In this document: piece after piece, positions 6,400 through 12,459 of the stretch | How the letters are laid out: each line of letters opens with the position of its first letter | How positions within the stretch are numbered: position 1 is the first letter of the stretch | Assembly: GCA_934359535.1 (NCBI GenBank) | Contig: CAKRLN010000040.1 | Coordinates: 1 to 13,049 of the forward strand | DNA: 13,049 nt | Source: an uncultured Lachnospiraceae bacterium | GTDB lineage: Bacteria; Bacillota; Clostridia; Lachnospirales; Lachnospiraceae | Reading direction: 5' to 3' | Position numbers and translations under genes: made by a program | Notes under the pieces: generated by a model | Told to the model about the DNA's origin: nothing | Databases searched by the model: none | The model's input: only the letters and a program-made list of their open reading frames with translations

Positions 6400-7887
6400 A
6401 TGGTCATGGATGTATATAAAGTATTTAATGAGATGGATTTCGGGGATCTGATTGATGTAATTGCCCCTTGCATGGACGACTATCTTTATATTATGGATCT
6501 GCAAAAGAATACTTTGAGAACTTCACAATCAGCAGCCGAACGGTTTATGCTGCCGGACGAATACGTGGAGGATGCGGTATAAAATATCCGAAACGCGGTG
6601 TATGAGAAGGACTACGAATTGCTTAGCCATCATCTACACAATATATTTGAAGGGACGGAAAAAAATCACAATCTCCTCTACCGGCTGCTGAATAAAAAAG
6701 GAATACCGGTATGGATTAACTGCCGTGGAAAAGTGATTGATGATGAAGACGGCAGGCCACGTTATCTGCTCGGCTGCCTGAACGAAACGGGGAAAAGGCA
6801 GAGAGCAGACAATATCAGTGGTCTGTTGAGCGAAAGGGAGATGGGGGATTATCTTTATTCCCATGTACAGAAGTCTTCTCCAGGCTTTTTTATGCAGGTT
6901 GGAATTGATGATTTTATTGTTGCAGAAAAATACAAAGCGATCTTCTCGGTTTCAGTTGGTGTTACGGATATATCCACGCTCAGGGAAGGGGCGGAAGAGT
7001 GCCGGAAAAAGTCTGATTTTTCTTTAAAACAGGCAAAGAGCATCGGCAGGAGCAGTATTTATTTTTTTGACCAGGAGGATTATAAGCTGTTTTTGCGGAA
7101 GGATACCATTTTGAGTGCCCTTCGCAGTGCAACGGCAAATCAGTTTGAAGGGTTTGCGGTATATTATCAGCCGGTTATAGACTGCCGTTCTGGAAATATA
7201 ATTGGTGCAGAAGCACTTATGAGGTTTTCCATGCAAGCCGAAGGTGGGGAGGCGGAACCAATTTCTCCGATGGAATTTATACCGCTTCTGGAAGAGAGCG
7301 GGCTTATTATTCCAGCCGGAAAGTTTGTGTTGGACGAGGCGGCAAAAATGTGCCGGGAAATGCAGGAATATATTCCGAATTTCAAGGTAAATGTCAATGT
7401 GTCTTATATCCAGATTCTGAGGGGGAGAATGGCAAACAAAATCATTTCTGCAATAGAAGCCAACCATCTGCAGCCAGAATCCATCTGTATTGAAATGACA
7501 GAAAGCGGTTTTATGGATATGACTCCATACTTTTGCAGGTTCCGTAAAAAACTTGAAGAAAACAAGATACAGTTTGTAATTGATGATTTTGGATCCGGCT
7601 ATTCCAATCTTCATTGTATCAATGACATGAATCCGGATTATGTGAAGATTGATAAAGATTTTACAGCAAAAGCAATGTGCAATGAAAGAGACTATGAACT
7701 GTTTAAGAAAATTATAGAAATGGTTCATAGTATCAATGTAAAAATCTGTATTGAGGGGATTGAAAAAGAAGCATGGGATCTCCGTATGAAAGAAATGCAT
7801 GTTGATTATCTACAGGGGTATCTGTTTGGAAAGCCATGCGGCAAAAAAGAGTTTTATGAACAGTTTGTAAATAAAGATAGAAAATAA
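6400..7887 (+). pseudogene. PAS-(deleted GGDEF)-EAL protein, interrupted by an in-frame stop
   Basis: C-di-GMP phosphodiesterase-type gene. The frame from ATG 6400 (AAGGGCGG upstream) encodes a PAS-like start (PCMDDYLYIMDLQ), stops at TAA 6580-6582, and continues in the same frame with the rest of the PAS domain (VYEKDYELL, then RLLNKKGIPVWINCRGKV). No start or ribosome site explains a separate second gene; the codon at 6598 is GTG with none upstream. Numbering from 6598, the GGDEF domain keeps its edges (SGLL at about 74; SVSVGV at 117) but its middle is missing between VAEKY and KAIFS, with no GGDEF motif. The EAL domain (about 170-425) looks catalytically complete: E205 in EAL, N267, E299, D329/D330 in DDFGSGYS, K350, E386 and Q406 in QGYLFGKP. 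An EAL fragment could still be made from internal ATGs, for example 6841. Nonsense mutation or base error cannot be told apart here. Confidence 0.85.
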
Positions 7888-7914
7888 TTATCGGATATTT
7901 AAGGAAGTCGTTGT

Positions 7915-9342
7915 ATGGAAACAATTATTAAATATGAGCTGACGATTAATAAGGCGATCAGAGCTTCGCTTGAGAACGGAACACCGGATGAACAGATCAA
8001 TGCGTTCATCCGTTTTTTAGGAAAAGAAATAGGTGCTGACAGAATATACATATTTGAGGACAGTCAGGACGAAAACATTACAAACAATACATATGAGTGG
8101 TGTGCGGATGGGGTAAGACCGGAGATCGATCAATTACAGGAACTTTCAATGGATGTCATAAAATGGTGGTATGACTGCTTTGAAAAAGGGGAAAGTATCA
8201 TTATACATGATATGGAGGAAATCAAAGAAGACCACCCGGATTCATATAAGCTGCTCAGCGGACAAAATATAAACCGGCTGGTTGTTTCGTCGTTTGGATC
8301 AGACTGTGAAATTAGAGGATTTTTCGGGGTGGATAATCCACCGGAAAGTGACTTTCGGGGACTTACGGTGTTCCTTGACATGATTGCTGCCTTGATTGTA
8401 TCTTTACTTAAAATACGCAACAAGGACATAGAATCAAAGCGTATGGCGCGATTTAGCGGTTATTCTGCTTTTGCACAGATTTACATTTCCATTCATTATA
8501 TCAATATCCAGACCCGTAAATTCAATGTGATCAAAAAGATGGATACTGTATTAGAAAATTGCACCGAGGACTGTTTTGACACATATATAAAAAATACCCT
8601 CAGCAGTTATTGCGCGGAGGAATATTTACAGAAGGAACTCTTATTTGTGGATCTGGATACCATTGAAGAAAGAGTTGGTGGAAGAACGTCAATTGTAAGC
8701 GAATTCTATGGTAAGACATTTGGCTGGTGCAGGGGGAGAATTATACCGGTCGATTATGACAGTAATGGCAGGCTGCTCCATGTAATCTATTGTATAGAGA
8801 GCATTGATGAACAAAAAGAGCGGGAAAACAGTCTCCTGAATATGGCACAGACAGACTTTATGACAGGTATTTGGAACCGGGGACATGGGGAAATGCTCAT
8901 GGAACAGGCATTGCGTGAAAAAGTAAAGGGCATGATGTGCATTATTGACTGTGATAAATTTAAGTCCATTAATGATACCTATGGACATGCTGTGGGGGAT
9001 GAGGTAATTATTGCAACCGCTCACACGCTGAAGAATATCTGTAGGAAAGATGATATCGTTATGCGCCTTGGCGGGGATGAATTTGCAATGTTTTTTCCAA
9101 ATGTGGTTGAACAGCGGAGCGCAGGAGAAATATTCAAAAGAATCTTTGCAAATATCGAGCAAATTGGAATTAAGGAACTGGGGGAGAGAAAGATCATGCT
9201 CAGTATTGGTGCCTGTTTTTATGATGGGGTAGGGGATATCAGCTATGATAGCCTTTACTGCAGAGCAGATGAAGCCATGTACCAGAGCAAAAAACAACAG
9301 GGATTTTGTGCTATGATACATGGGGCTACGGGATTTTATTAA
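7915..9342 (+). CDS. Diguanylate cyclase with N-terminal GAF-like and PAS-like sensor regions
   Basis: Enzyme of 475 aa predicted to join two GTP into c-di-GMP. The N-terminal region (about 1-170) resembles a GAF domain (IGADRIYIFEDSQD, then GFFGVDNPP), followed by a PAS-like or linker region (about 180-300) and a coiled joint. The GGDEF domain (about 308-470) is complete: TDFMTGIWNR, metal-binding D345, DKFKSINDTYGH, and RLGGDEF with GGDEF at 386-390. An RxxD motif (377-380, RKDD) sits exactly five residues before GGDEF, the position of the inhibitory product-binding site. No membrane segment, so it is likely cytosolic. AAGGAAG (7901-7907) is 7 nt before the start. It follows the EAL gene by 27 bp, so the two opposing c-di-GMP activities are probably on one transcript with the chemoreceptor. 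It overlaps the convergent regulator gene by 4 bp. Confidence 0.93.
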   Translation: METIIKYELTINKAIRASLENGTPDEQINAFIRFLGKEIGADRIYIFEDSQDENITNNTYEWCADGVRPEIDQLQELSMDVIKWWYDCFEKGESIIIHDMEEIKEDHPDSYKLLSGQNINRLVVSSFGSDCEIRGFFGVDNPPESDFRGLTVFLDMIAALIVSLLKIRNKDIESKRMARFSGYSAFAQIYISIHYINIQTRKFNVIKKMDTVLENCTEDCFDTYIKNTLSSYCAEEYLQKELLFVDLDTIEERVGGRTSIVSEFYGKTFGWCRGRIIPVDYDSNGRLLHVIYCIESIDEQKERENSLLNMAQTDFMTGIWNRGHGEMLMEQALREKVKGMMCIIDCDKFKSINDTYGHAVGDEVIIATAHTLKNICRKDDIVMRLGGDEFAMFFPNVVEQRSAGEIFKRIFANIEQIGIKELGERKIMLSIGACFYDGVGDISYDSLYCRADEAMYQSKKQQGFCAMIHGATGFY

Positions 9343-10019
9343 TCGTTTGGCTGGATACGCTTCCGGCTGTAGACCAGATGCAGATACATTGCATCGTGGG
9401 CGCGAACTGCATCATGGGCTGCAATCGCGTCTGCAATCTCCCGGTGAGACGCAATCGTTTCGTTACGAATGATGTTGCCGGTATTTTCTATGAGAAGTGG
9501 AATCGAGTGGAAAATAACGGGAACCAGCCGTGGAACAACAATATTTTTGCTGCTCAGTGCAATGGCTGTATGTAGTTCAATATCTTTGGCAGAGGGATCC
9601 TTATTGGCGTTTAACAGCTCTTCGACTTCATCACATAAAGTATAGATTTTCTGGATTTCTTTATCTTCTGCATGCATGGCGGCAAGGGCTGCAATGGAAG
9701 GTTCCAGCAGAAAGCGGATTTCCATGAGGTCATGGATCAGCTTTTTCTTATTCTTTATAAAACTAAGTCCGAGCGGATCGTCGGCAATACCTGTAGAGGA
9801 AGCAACATAGGTGCCGGATCCCTGCCGGATGGTGACAATATTACGTGAAGCCAGTGCTCTCATGGCTTCGCGGAGAGAGCCTCTTCCTACATTTAAGCGT
9901 TCACACAAAATGGCCTCATTTGGCAGTTTATCTCCAGGGTGTAAATTTTCTTCTAATATAAATGTAATAATGTCGTCTGCAATTTTTTGTGAGAGACTTT
10001 TTTCTTTTAAATTCGTCAT
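9339..10019 (-). CDS. GntR-family transcriptional regulator, FadR/FCD type
   Basis: DNA-binding regulator of 226 aa. The winged-helix domain (about 8-73) has the family pattern LHPGDKLPNEAILCERLNVG, RGSLREAMRAL and RQGSGTYV. The C-terminal all-helical FCD ligand domain (about 93-220) keeps the usual metal-site histidines: H150 (ELHTAIA), H192 (SHREIADAI) and H214 (MYLHL). FCD regulators usually sense small carboxylic or sugar acids. Divergent from a wrecked IlvD/Edd-type dehydratase, its original job may have been to repress a sugar-acid pathway, using the palindromes at 10169-10185 and 10232-10248. The start at 10019 has AGGGA 6 nt upstream. Its 3' end overlaps the convergent cyclase gene by 4 bp, with no terminator between. 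Confidence 0.92.
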   Translation of the reverse strand: MTNLKEKSLSQKIADDIITFILEENLHPGDKLPNEAILCERLNVGRGSLREAMRALASRNIVTIRQGSGTYVASSTGIADDPLGLSFIKNKKKLIHDLMEIRFLLEPSIAALAAMHAEDKEIQKIYTLCDEVEELLNANKDPSAKDIELHTAIALSSKNIVVPRLVPVIFHSIPLLIENTGNIIRNETIASHREIADAIAAHDAVRAHDAMYLHLVYSRKRIQPND

Positions 10020-10060
10020 ATGATTCCCTATTTTGTAGATATATAAATAGATACAATCTA

Positions 10061-10089
10061 AGAATAATGCTTTTTGAACCGAATGTCAA
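10061..10089 (-). promoter_or_regulatory. Promoter of the GntR regulator
   Basis: On the minus strand a perfect TTGACA (10089-10084), a 17-bp spacer and TATTCT (10066-10061). The predicted start falls near 10054, within a small palindrome TAGATACAATCTA (10048-10060). The -10 box is only a 4/6 match. Confidence 0.6.
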
Positions 10090-10106
10090 AGTATTAATTT
10101 ACAAAA

Positions 10107-10140
10107 AATACCGTAAAATTTTAGCAAATATTTCGGTATT
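10107..10140. promoter_or_regulatory. Imperfect 14-bp inverted repeat between divergent genes
   Basis: AATACCGTAAAATT (10107-10120) and AATATTTCGGTATT (10127-10140) are complementary at 12 of 14 positions around a 6-bp centre. It lies upstream of the regulator -35 box. It differs from the ACATCxGATG palindromes, so it may belong to a second regulator. Confidence 0.45.
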
Positions 10141-10168
10141 GCATTTATAGTAAAATAAATATATTACA

Positions 10169-10185
10169 AAGACATCGGATGCATT
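10169..10185. promoter_or_regulatory. Operator-like palindrome, copy 1
   Basis: AAGACATCGGATGCATT matches copy 2 at 14 of 17 positions, with the core ACATCxGATG. It ends at the -35 box of the putative dehydratase promoter (TTGAGA 10185-10190, 17 bp, AATAAT 10208-10213). Probable site of the adjacent GntR-type regulator. Confidence 0.55.
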
Positions 10186-10231
10186 TGAGAAAAATGAATG
10201 AATATCAAATAATTTATGATATAAACGAGGA

Positions 10232-10248
10232 AATACATCAGATGTATT
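10232..10248. promoter_or_regulatory. Operator-like palindrome, copy 2
   Basis: AATACATCAGATGTATT is a perfect 8-bp inverted repeat around one central base. Its centre is 63 bp from copy 1, about six helical turns, and it lies just after the predicted start site, so the two copies bracket the promoter. Confidence 0.6.
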
Positions 10249-10285
10249 CTGAATAAAAAATCATCAGACAATTTAGGGGGGAAAA

Positions 10286-10576
10286 ATGAAACAAACAACA
10301 TTTGCAGCAGATCCGATGCGGCTTATATTCGGCATTGAAATCACAGGAGATACGTTTGACTGGCTGCACAGAAATGCAAGATATTATCCGTCCATACGAC
10401 AAGGCAATCGGTACCGATGGAAGCATCGCTATCCTGCGCGGCAATCTGGCATCGGAGGGTGTTGTTATCAAACACACAGCATGTCCGAAGGAAATGTTTA
10501 AGTCGGTTCTTCGCGCAAGACCATTTGACAGCGAGGAAGAATGTCTGGATGCCGTGTTAAAGCATAAAGTCCAGAT
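10286..10576 (+). pseudogene. IlvD/Edd-family dehydratase remnant
   Basis: Fragment of an iron-sulfur dehydratase of the IlvD/Edd family (dihydroxy-acid or sugar-acid dehydratases). The diagnostic C-terminal segment is readable from about 10362: QDIIRPYDKAIGTDGSIAIL, then RGNLASEGVVIK, PKEMFKSVLRAR and PFDSEEECLDAVLKHKV. The preceding part, ITGDTFDWLHRN, is in a different frame, so a frameshift lies near 10355-10365. A good ribosome site (GGGGGGAAAA before ATG 10286) starts MKQTTFAADPMRL, which runs almost at once into the late part of the enzyme, so most of the roughly 550-residue protein is deleted. The 3' end is also lost after LKHKVQ. It retains the regulator operators and promoter region upstream. 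The substrate class cannot be decided from what remains. Confidence 0.8.
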
Positions 10577-10595
10577 AAGTAGAATAGCGACGAAT

Positions 10596-10633
10596 CAAAA
10601 AATCAATTGTAAAAATTTATGATTGATTTTTTG
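10596..10633. terminator. AT-rich 12-bp inverted repeat, possible bidirectional terminator
   Basis: CAAAAAATCAAT (10596-10607) and ATTGATTTTTTG (10622-10633) are perfect complements around a 14-nt loop, with the T-run inside the right arm. The stem is AT-rich, so strength is doubtful. The right arm contains the -35 box of the next gene. Confidence 0.5.
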
Positions 10634-10651
10634 CGTATTTATACATATAAT
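10623..10651 (+). promoter_or_regulatory. Promoter of the glycosyltransferase
   Basis: TTGATT (10623-10628), exactly 17 bp, and a perfect TATAAT (10646-10651) give a start near 10658. The -35 box lies in the right arm of the inverted repeat 10596-10633. Confidence 0.72.
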
Positions 10652-10695
10652 AGTGGAACAATTATCCTGTAAAACTGTAAAAGGGGGCATGTGTT

Positions 10696-10725
10696 ATGCC
10701 AAGTAGGAGAACACTTCTGACATGA
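10696..10725 (+). CDS. Nine-codon leader ORF overlapping the glycosyltransferase start
   Basis: ATG 10696 opens MPSRRTLLT and stops at TGA 10723-10725, overlapping the glycosyltransferase ATG (10722) as ATGA. AAGGGGG (10681-10687) sits 8 nt before it, a stronger ribosome site than the TAGGAGA 11 nt before the glycosyltransferase. Such an overlap would allow translational coupling. It may equally be fortuitous; no similarity is recognised. Confidence 0.35.
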   Translation: MPSRRTLLT

Positions 10726-11669
10726 AAAAGCTATCTTTAATTATTCCATGCTACAATGAGCAGGAAGTGCTTCCAGTTTTTTACCGGGAGACAACAAAGG
10801 TTTTAAAGGAACTAAATATCACATATGAGCTGCTATTTATAAATGATGGATCGACGGACCGGACGCTTTCCGTGGTAAAGGAGCTTGCAAAAACCGATGA
10901 TCGGGTGAAGTATCTGTCTTTTTCCAGAAATTTTGGAAAAGAGGCAGCGATGTATGCGGGATTTTGCAATGTGGATGGCGATTATGCAGCGGTTATGGAC
11001 GCAGATCTTCAGGATCCACCGGAGCTTCTGCCTAAAATGCTTGCGATTCTGGAGAACGGAGAATATGACAGTGTTGCAACAAGACGGGTGAACCGGAAGA
11101 GTGAGCCGCGTATCCGTTCCTGGTTTGCGCGAAGGTTTTACCGGCTGATCAACCGGATTTCCGATGCGGATATTGTCGATGGTGCGAGGGATTTTCGCTT
11201 AATGACGCGGGAGATGGTGGATGCGGTTGTGGCGATGGGGGAGAATAATCGTTTTTCCAAGGGAATTTACGGATGGATCGGTTTTCGGACGTACTGGCTT
11301 CCCTATGAGAATGTGGAACGTGCAGCAGGGAAGACGAAGTGGAGCTTTTTTCAGTTGTTTGGCTATGCGATTGATGGAATTATCAATTTTTCAGAGGTGC
11401 CGCTTTCCCTTGCTTCGTGGTTTGGCATGTTTATGACGGTTGTGGCATTTCTTTTTCTGATTTTCATTATTATAAGAAGAGTTGTATGGGGAGATCCGGT
11501 TGCGGGCTGGGCATCAACGATGTGCGTGATTATTTTTATCGGCGGGATACAGCTGTTCTGCATGGGCGTTATGGGACAGTATATTGCAAAAAATTATACA
11601 GAGAGTAAGCACAGACCGCACTACATTATTTCAGAAACGAATAAGGATGATGTGGAAAAGATTAAATAG
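10722..11669 (+). CDS. GT2-family membrane glycosyltransferase (GtrB/DPM1-like)
   Basis: Predicted 315-aa enzyme transferring a sugar from a nucleotide donor to polyprenyl phosphate on the inner membrane face, by analogy with GtrB and dolichol-phosphate mannose synthases. The GT-A catalytic domain spans about 1-225: N-terminal LSLIIPCYNEQE, nucleotide-binding NDGSTD (41-46), the metal-binding DADLQDP (93-99), and the lipid-phosphate-type motif GKTKWS (203-208). Two C-terminal membrane helices follow (about 230-252 and 264-287), then a basic tail with NYTESKHRPHYII, typical of the subfamily. Length is normal for the group. The gene has its own promoter and no co-directional partner of the same pathway in the window, so the lipid-linked sugar's destination (teichoic acid, polysaccharide or glycosylation) is unknown. 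Confidence 0.92.
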   Translation: MKKLSLIIPCYNEQEVLPVFYRETTKVLKELNITYELLFINDGSTDRTLSVVKELAKTDDRVKYLSFSRNFGKEAAMYAGFCNVDGDYAAVMDADLQDPPELLPKMLAILENGEYDSVATRRVNRKSEPRIRSWFARRFYRLINRISDADIVDGARDFRLMTREMVDAVVAMGENNRFSKGIYGWIGFRTYWLPYENVERAAGKTKWSFFQLFGYAIDGIINFSEVPLSLASWFGMFMTVVAFLFLIFIIIRRVVWGDPVAGWASTMCVIIFIGGIQLFCMGVMGQYIAKNYTESKHRPHYIISETNKDDVEKIK

Positions 11670-11675
11670 ATGTGG

Positions 11676-11761
11676 TACACTATATATTACTGTGAAAGTA
11701 CTTAAAAGGAGATTAAGATAAAATGAAATTAGGTATCGTTATTACGAGACCGATTTCATAA
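11676..11761 (+). pseudogene. Promoter plus ribosome site leading a 12-codon truncated ORF
   Basis: An extended -10 box (TGGTACACT, -10 hexamer 11676-11681) and AAAAGGAGA (11704-11712) precede ATG 11723, which encodes only MKLGIVITRPIS before TAA at 11759-11761. The beginning MKLGIVI looks like the first beta strand of an alpha/beta protein. The most likely reading is a former gene whose body has been deleted, leaving its expression signals. A terminator hairpin follows at 11785. A genuine 12-aa peptide cannot be excluded. Confidence 0.45.
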
Positions 11762-11784
11762 ATGTCCATGTAAGTTGTTAAATG

Positions 11785-11823
11785 CCGTTAAATGCTGATA
11801 GCTAGAGCATTTAGCGGATTTTT
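11785..11823 (+). terminator. Rho-independent terminator-like hairpin
   Basis: CCGTTAAATGCT (11785-11796) pairs with AGCATTTAGCGG (11806-11817) with one T-G pair, loop of 9, followed by ATTTTT. The left arm is part of a 10-bp tandem repeat (GTTAAATGC at 11777 and 11787). It would end transcripts from the glycosyltransferase or the mini-ORF. Confidence 0.7.
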
Positions 11824-11920
11824 GACTTGGATAAAACTCTATATAAATTCATATAAGTTTTTGAAAAATGTCCCACTTTGTGGACCACTAACTTTTTGAT
11901 CGAAGTCCTAATGTGGTAAG

Positions 11921-11950
11921 AAGAAGCGCCTGTATGAGCGCTTCTTTTTT
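11921..11950 (+). terminator. Strong rho-independent terminator
   Basis: AAGAAGCGC (11921-11929) and GCGCTTCTT (11938-11946) form a perfect 9-bp stem with an 8-nt loop, followed by a T-run to 11950. No intact gene ends just before it, so it may have belonged to the deleted gene that started at 11723. Confidence 0.85.
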
Positions 11951-12293
11951 GCAAGTATTATAATAAAAATAACTGGTGATTAGGTTCAAATTTGAATATA
12001 TAGCTGGATTTTTAAAGGCATAGTATGTTGTATCATCTAATAAATTTTGCTTTCATTTTCGCTCATGACCATGAGACTTTTTCTGCTTAAAGAGTGTGCT
12101 GATAATGCATTTCTAGTATCGAATGGAAGAAGAAAACAAAAATAACAGAACGTTGTTGTATTATAAGTTGCTTCTACTTGTCACGGAAATATTTAATGTA
12201 TGCTGTGAAAGCCTTGATTTAATGACATTGTGATTTAATGGGATTTTCTAGATAGAAACAAATAATTTACACCTTTGGAAGATCGAATCGGTA
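11951..12293. other. Non-coding stretch without a recognised gene
   Basis: No ORF of useful length or with a ribosome site on either strand. Small structures only: palindrome TTCAAATTTGAA (11985-11996), hairpin CTCATG/CATGAG (12062-12075) followed by ACTTTTT, and a 10-bp direct repeat TGATTTAATG (12215-12224, 12231-12240). A small RNA ending at the 12297-12325 terminator is possible, but no clear promoter was found. Confidence 0.5.
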
Positions 12294-12296
12294 ATC

Positions 12297-12325
12297 AAGA
12301 CGTAGGGAAAACTTACGTCTTTTTT
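12297..12325 (+). terminator. Rho-independent terminator without an obvious gene
   Basis: AAGACGTA (12297-12304) and TACGTCTT (12314-12321) form a perfect stem with a 9-nt loop and a T-run ending at 12325. It insulates the Fic gene from upstream transcription or ends an unrecognised RNA. Confidence 0.75.
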
Positions 12326-12348
12326 GATTGAAGGAAAAAGGCGTTGTG

Positions 12349-12402
12349 TATCGGCTAAAAAGAATAACGTATCGGCTAAAAATAATAGTATTTTTGCCGA
12401 TA
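12349..12402. promoter_or_regulatory. Three-copy operator in front of the Fic gene
   Basis: TATCGGCTAAAAA occurs at 12349-12361 and 12370-12382, 21 bp apart, and again in inverted form as TTTTTGCCGATA (12391-12402). The second and third copies make a 33-bp near-palindrome. A TATACT -10 box follows at 12409-12414, so the sites would overlap the promoter. The likely binder is the HTH domain of the Fic protein itself (autoregulation), which is an inference. Confidence 0.65.
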
Positions 12403-12459
12403 ATATGATATACTAAGTAATAGATTAGTACGTTTTTGATTTATGACGGAGGATAGCAG

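Noticed and set aside
6598..6600. GTG at 6598 as the true start of a separate EAL gene
   Set aside because: No ribosome site precedes it, and the PAS-domain sequence continues in frame across the upstream stop, so a nonsense interruption is the better explanation.
7024..7800. 258-codon ORF on the minus strand inside the EAL gene
   Set aside because: It is antisense to a region with complete EAL catalytic motifs, its protein is rich in Cys, His, Phe and Ile with no domain, and it has no ribosome site. It is a shadow frame.
8689..9321. 210-codon ORF on the minus strand inside the diguanylate cyclase
   Set aside because: It lies wholly opposite the conserved GGDEF domain and has no recognisable motif or ribosome site.
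12349..12402. CRISPR-like repeat array
   Set aside because: There are only two direct copies and one inverted copy of a 13-bp motif, with no regular spacers and no cas genes. Operator-like geometry at a promoter explains it better.
12443..12459. Upstream ATG as the Fic gene start
   Set aside because: It is out of frame with the Fic reading frame and has no ribosome site, while ATG 12460 has GGAGG 7 nt upstream.
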